64,000 nucleotides of DNA from Gordionus sp. m RMFG-2023 (lineage: Eukaryota > Nematomorpha > Gordioida > Chordodea > Parachordodidae): the NCBI RefSeq assembly GCF_954871325.1, contig NC_088779.1, positions 16,246,846-16,310,845 of the forward strand. Direction: 5' to 3'. The position numbers and the translations under genes were made by a program. The notes under the pieces are model-generated. The model was not told the origin of the DNA and made no database searches. It saw only the letters and a program-made list of their open reading frames with translations. This document shows positions 61,472 through 64,000 of this stretch, one piece after another (position 1 is the stretch's first letter; the number at the start of each line of letters is the position of its first letter).

Positions 61472-61580
61472 TCATATTTATAATTTTGTATATTATTTTC
61501 ATATTTATAATTTTGTATATTATTTTCATATTTATAATTTTGTATATTATCTTCATATTTATAATTTTGTATATTTTTAT
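61472..61580 (+). repeat. 27-bp tandem repeat, four copies
   Basis: Unit TTCATATTTATAATTTTGTA plus TATTATT, almost perfectly repeated, so recently amplified. Confidence 0.88.
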
Positions 61581-62489
61581 AATAAAAATTATTATTGTTT
61601 AATGAATTTTTATAAAATGTGATTTAAGTCATTTTAGCAGTCTTCTTCCAAATACAAATCACTCACTTATACAATATAATCAAAAAACATTTTTTATTGA
61701 ATATTTATAAATAAATGCTATAACTTTGACATATTTAAATATTCAATGGTAATTAAAAACTGTATATAAAATATTTTGGAATAAGGGTATTCTTCATAAT
61801 TAATTTGTGTACAATGATTGCCCTCATTATCAATAATAATATTTTGTAATAAGCCATCAGCCTTAAATATTTATATATATGAGTAATATTAGTTTCTGAG
61901 GATTTATATAAGTGTTTAAATTTGGCATTCATGATTATCTTCAAATAAAATAAAATATGGAAGTAGTAAATCATTCACATCAGTGGCGTAGCCAGGATTT
62001 TCTTATAGGGGGGTGGGAAATTTTGGGGGGCTTGCCCCCAACCCCCTCTTACCTGGCCTTCGGACAGCTTTCCCCCGGCCTTTGACCTGGTCTTATGTTT
62101 TAGCTCTATTAAATTATTCATAATTTAATAATAATTATATTTCTATTTTTAACTTTTATTTACTAATTCGTGCTTATGGATATTACAAGCCTATTTTTTA
62201 TTATTTTAAGTTAGGTATATTATATTTAATAAAGTTTTTTTAAATTTAAAGTTGAAATAAAGTTTAATGTCATTTTTTTTATAAAATTTGCTTTAAAAAC
62301 TAGCCTCAGCTTAAATTCTCAAACAATATAAGTAGAATATAATTTTTTATTGAAAATACTAATAGTAGTGTGTATAAAATATTGACTAGAAAATAATTTA
62401 AAAAACAAGTTTTTTGTAACTTCTTATCAAATACAATATTATACAAAAAAATTTATTAAATACTATAATTATAATGTGATTTTTAATCT

Positions 62490-62870
62490 TCGTGGAAATG
62501 TTGCCAATTTATCAAGAATTTCGTTTGTCGTTGGAACCAAATCTCTCAGGATATATAACAGAGTTGACACATTTATCCAAGATTCGAAGTATACTTCGTA
62601 AATATGTTTTCAACCTTCTCAAGTTGGAAAAAGTCCTTTCATTCGTACATGTTGTAATAGGCAAATATGCAAAAAAACAACTTCAAAATTTTAGGAAATT
62701 GAGCCAAGGTTTCTTTACACCGATTGAGCGCATCAATAGCATGCTCAGGTAAAATAGCTAAACGTAGTAAATATTTATACCACAATTCGAATTCACTGAT
62801 TAAATTTATTTCATTATCAATATCAATGCCTAACCTATTTTTATAAAATATATGCTACCTACCTTTACCA
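62490..62870 (-). pseudogene. hAT transposase C-terminal region
   Basis: The minus strand reads LGIDIDNEINLISEFELWYK, YLLRLAILPEHAIDALNRCK, ETLAQFPKILKLF, then after a one-base shift in a T run AYLPITTCTNERTFSNLRRL and KTYLRSILR. The last block is the hAT dimerisation motif. The conserved RLNG step after it is lost. It is better preserved than the family A copies. Confidence 0.8.
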
Positions 62871-63149
62871 TTTTTTCCTTCAATTTGTATTTGTACATTT
62901 TTTTCATGCTCAGCCTTATTTAACTTTTGTATTTCTATTTCTTCTGTTCTATAAAATGCAAGTAAAAATGAAAAATATTTAAAAAATTATAGATATATAT
63001 TAATGATTAAAATATTTATTAATTCTAACTCACTAATAATTTTGAATTTCATAAAATAATAATATATAATAATAAATAAATTACCGTTTGATTTCAATCT
63101 CTTTGACTAAAGATTTTTCCGTTTTATTAATATTTTTGAATAATGTTAT
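62871..63149 (-). other. Possible further coding pieces of the hAT, uncertain
   Basis: On the minus strand, 63070-63130 reads NKTEKSLVKEIEIKR before GTAATT, and 62860-62960 reads TEEIEIQKLNKAEHEKNVQI after TTATAG. They could be two charged exons joined by an intron, either part of the hAT or of a host gene. Too short to name. Confidence 0.25.
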
Positions 63150-63228
63150 TCTTTCTTTCTTTCTTTCTTCCTTCCTTCCTTCCTTCCTTCCTTCCTTCCT
63201 TCCTTCCTTCCTTCCTTCCTTCCTTCCC
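63150..63228 (+). repeat. (TTTC)n(TTCC)n microsatellite
   Basis: About five TTTC/CTTT units followed by about fifteen TTCC units. A frame through it reads Phe-Leu-Pro-Ser repeats and is not a gene. Confidence 0.95.
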
Positions 63229-64000
63229 ACGAAAGTTGTGCATTTCGCAAAACTTTTGAGTAATTTTTTTTTTTAATTTAGGACACAGCCTTAAAAATAT
63301 CCCCTAGTTTCAGTGATACCAAAAAATTATATCAAAAATCATTTAAACTAATAATAAATTTTTTTTTTTATTATTATTGTTTTTTAATTTAACTTTTTAT
63401 AATATTTTTTTTCTTTATCCTATTTTAATATTTTTATATATTTATTTTTTTTAATATTTTAAAAATCCATCCCTAAAATAGATGTTCTCATTATATCGTT
63501 TTCCACTATACCTTGGATTTTCCTATCAAAATTCAGTCTTTAAATTTATAAAATTATCAATCATAATCTTAAACCTTCAAAAAGATGTCAACAATGTCTC
63601 AAACATTTCACCTTCTTTAGTTTGAATAGTAAAAATAAATTTGTTAGAACACCAGAGAAGATATAAATATATCTTCCTATAAATAATATCATGTTGAAGC
63701 ATATATACACCACAAGACATAGTTATATTTAAAACTAAATTATTAAGAAGCTCTTTTACAGAACCTTACCAGGTTATTAAATATAATTCTGTCAAAACTT
63801 CATTCTTTTATTTTGCAACAAATATCCTGAATACTCTTCATATATTCCCCATAGCTATTCAAGCCTTACATTTCTAAAAACAATAATAACATAATCAAAT
63901 CTTAAGAGGGAATTTAACTGGGACCATAGGTCCTGTTCTCTTTTGCATTGGAATCCACAGAAGGAAATTCAATCCAAATCAATCCTTACCTTAGATTCCT
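63229..64000. other. Spacer at window end, nothing recognised
   Basis: AT-rich. No hAT terminus, coding frame or RNA supported. Confidence 0.3.

Larger units (their letters stand above)
61981..64000 (-). mobile_element. hAT transposon with intact left end, right end not found
   Basis: Left end CAGTGGCGTAGCCAGGATTT, followed by G-rich subterminal DNA (GGGGGGTGGG, TTTTGGGGGGCTTGCCCCC). The possible target duplication partner would be attcacat. A transposase remnant lies inside on the minus strand. No CGCCACTG right end is visible before 64000, so the element either continues beyond the window or has lost that end. Confidence 0.6.

Noticed and set aside
63088-63276. Frame with FLPSFLPSFLPS repeats
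   Set aside because: Direct translation of the (TTCC)n microsatellite.

Overview
This window looks like nuclear DNA from an animal with a very AT-rich, transposon-crowded genome and a taste for tiny introns. No bacterial, organellar or ribosomal RNA gene is visible. The species cannot be fixed from this sequence. A fast-evolving invertebrate (myxozoan, orthonectid or flatworm type) would fit the 40-43 nt introns mixed with multi-kilobase ones, the base composition and the transposon families.

The one clear conserved host gene is a protein phosphatase with EF-hands (PPEF/rdgC family) on the minus strand. Ten exons can be placed with consistent splice sites and phase, from 57315 down to the stop codon at 16332. 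Its 5' end was not found and may lie beyond the window. The 1412 coding bases are spread over 41 kb: four introns are 41-43 nt, one is 757 nt, and the other four are 2.8, 3.8, 8.3 and 23.7 kb and packed with mobile elements. A second host gene candidate is a two-exon secreted mini-protein at 1643-1847 with a 40-nt intron. A third, weaker one is a prohormone-like exon at 7093-7313 with two 31-residue repeats ending in Gly-Lys-Arg.

Layout. 0-12.7 kb: diverged minisatellite arrays, the mini-protein gene, two copies of an hAT family (one with a perfect 8-bp target duplication), small MITEs and the prohormone-like exon. 12.7-15.8 kb: an old broken Ty3/gypsy element. 16.3-21.5 kb: the last four PPEF exons with a LINE in an intron. 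22.2-45.2 kb: the giant PPEF intron. It holds a LINE split by a 10.65-kb Mutator-like element (MULE, 22671-33322), then a young Ty3/gypsy element (33425-37588), then hAT, LINE and Ty3 fragments. 45.2-48.5 kb: three PPEF exons around an IS630/Tc1-like element. 48.5-56.8 kb: an intron with pogo-like and hAT remnants and repeats. 56.8-57.3 kb: three phosphatase exons separated by two micro-introns. 57.3-64 kb: minisatellites, a LINE fragment and another hAT.

The most unusual feature is the ends of two DNA transposons. The MULE is bracketed by inverted arrays of a 14-bp GCGAA minisatellite and flanked by a 9-bp target duplication with one mismatch. An unrelated IS630/Tc1-type transposase at 46.1-46.8 kb is likewise bracketed by inverted arrays of a different minisatellite of about 20 bp. 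Two transposase superfamilies appear to have acquired satellite-array termini in the same neighbourhood.
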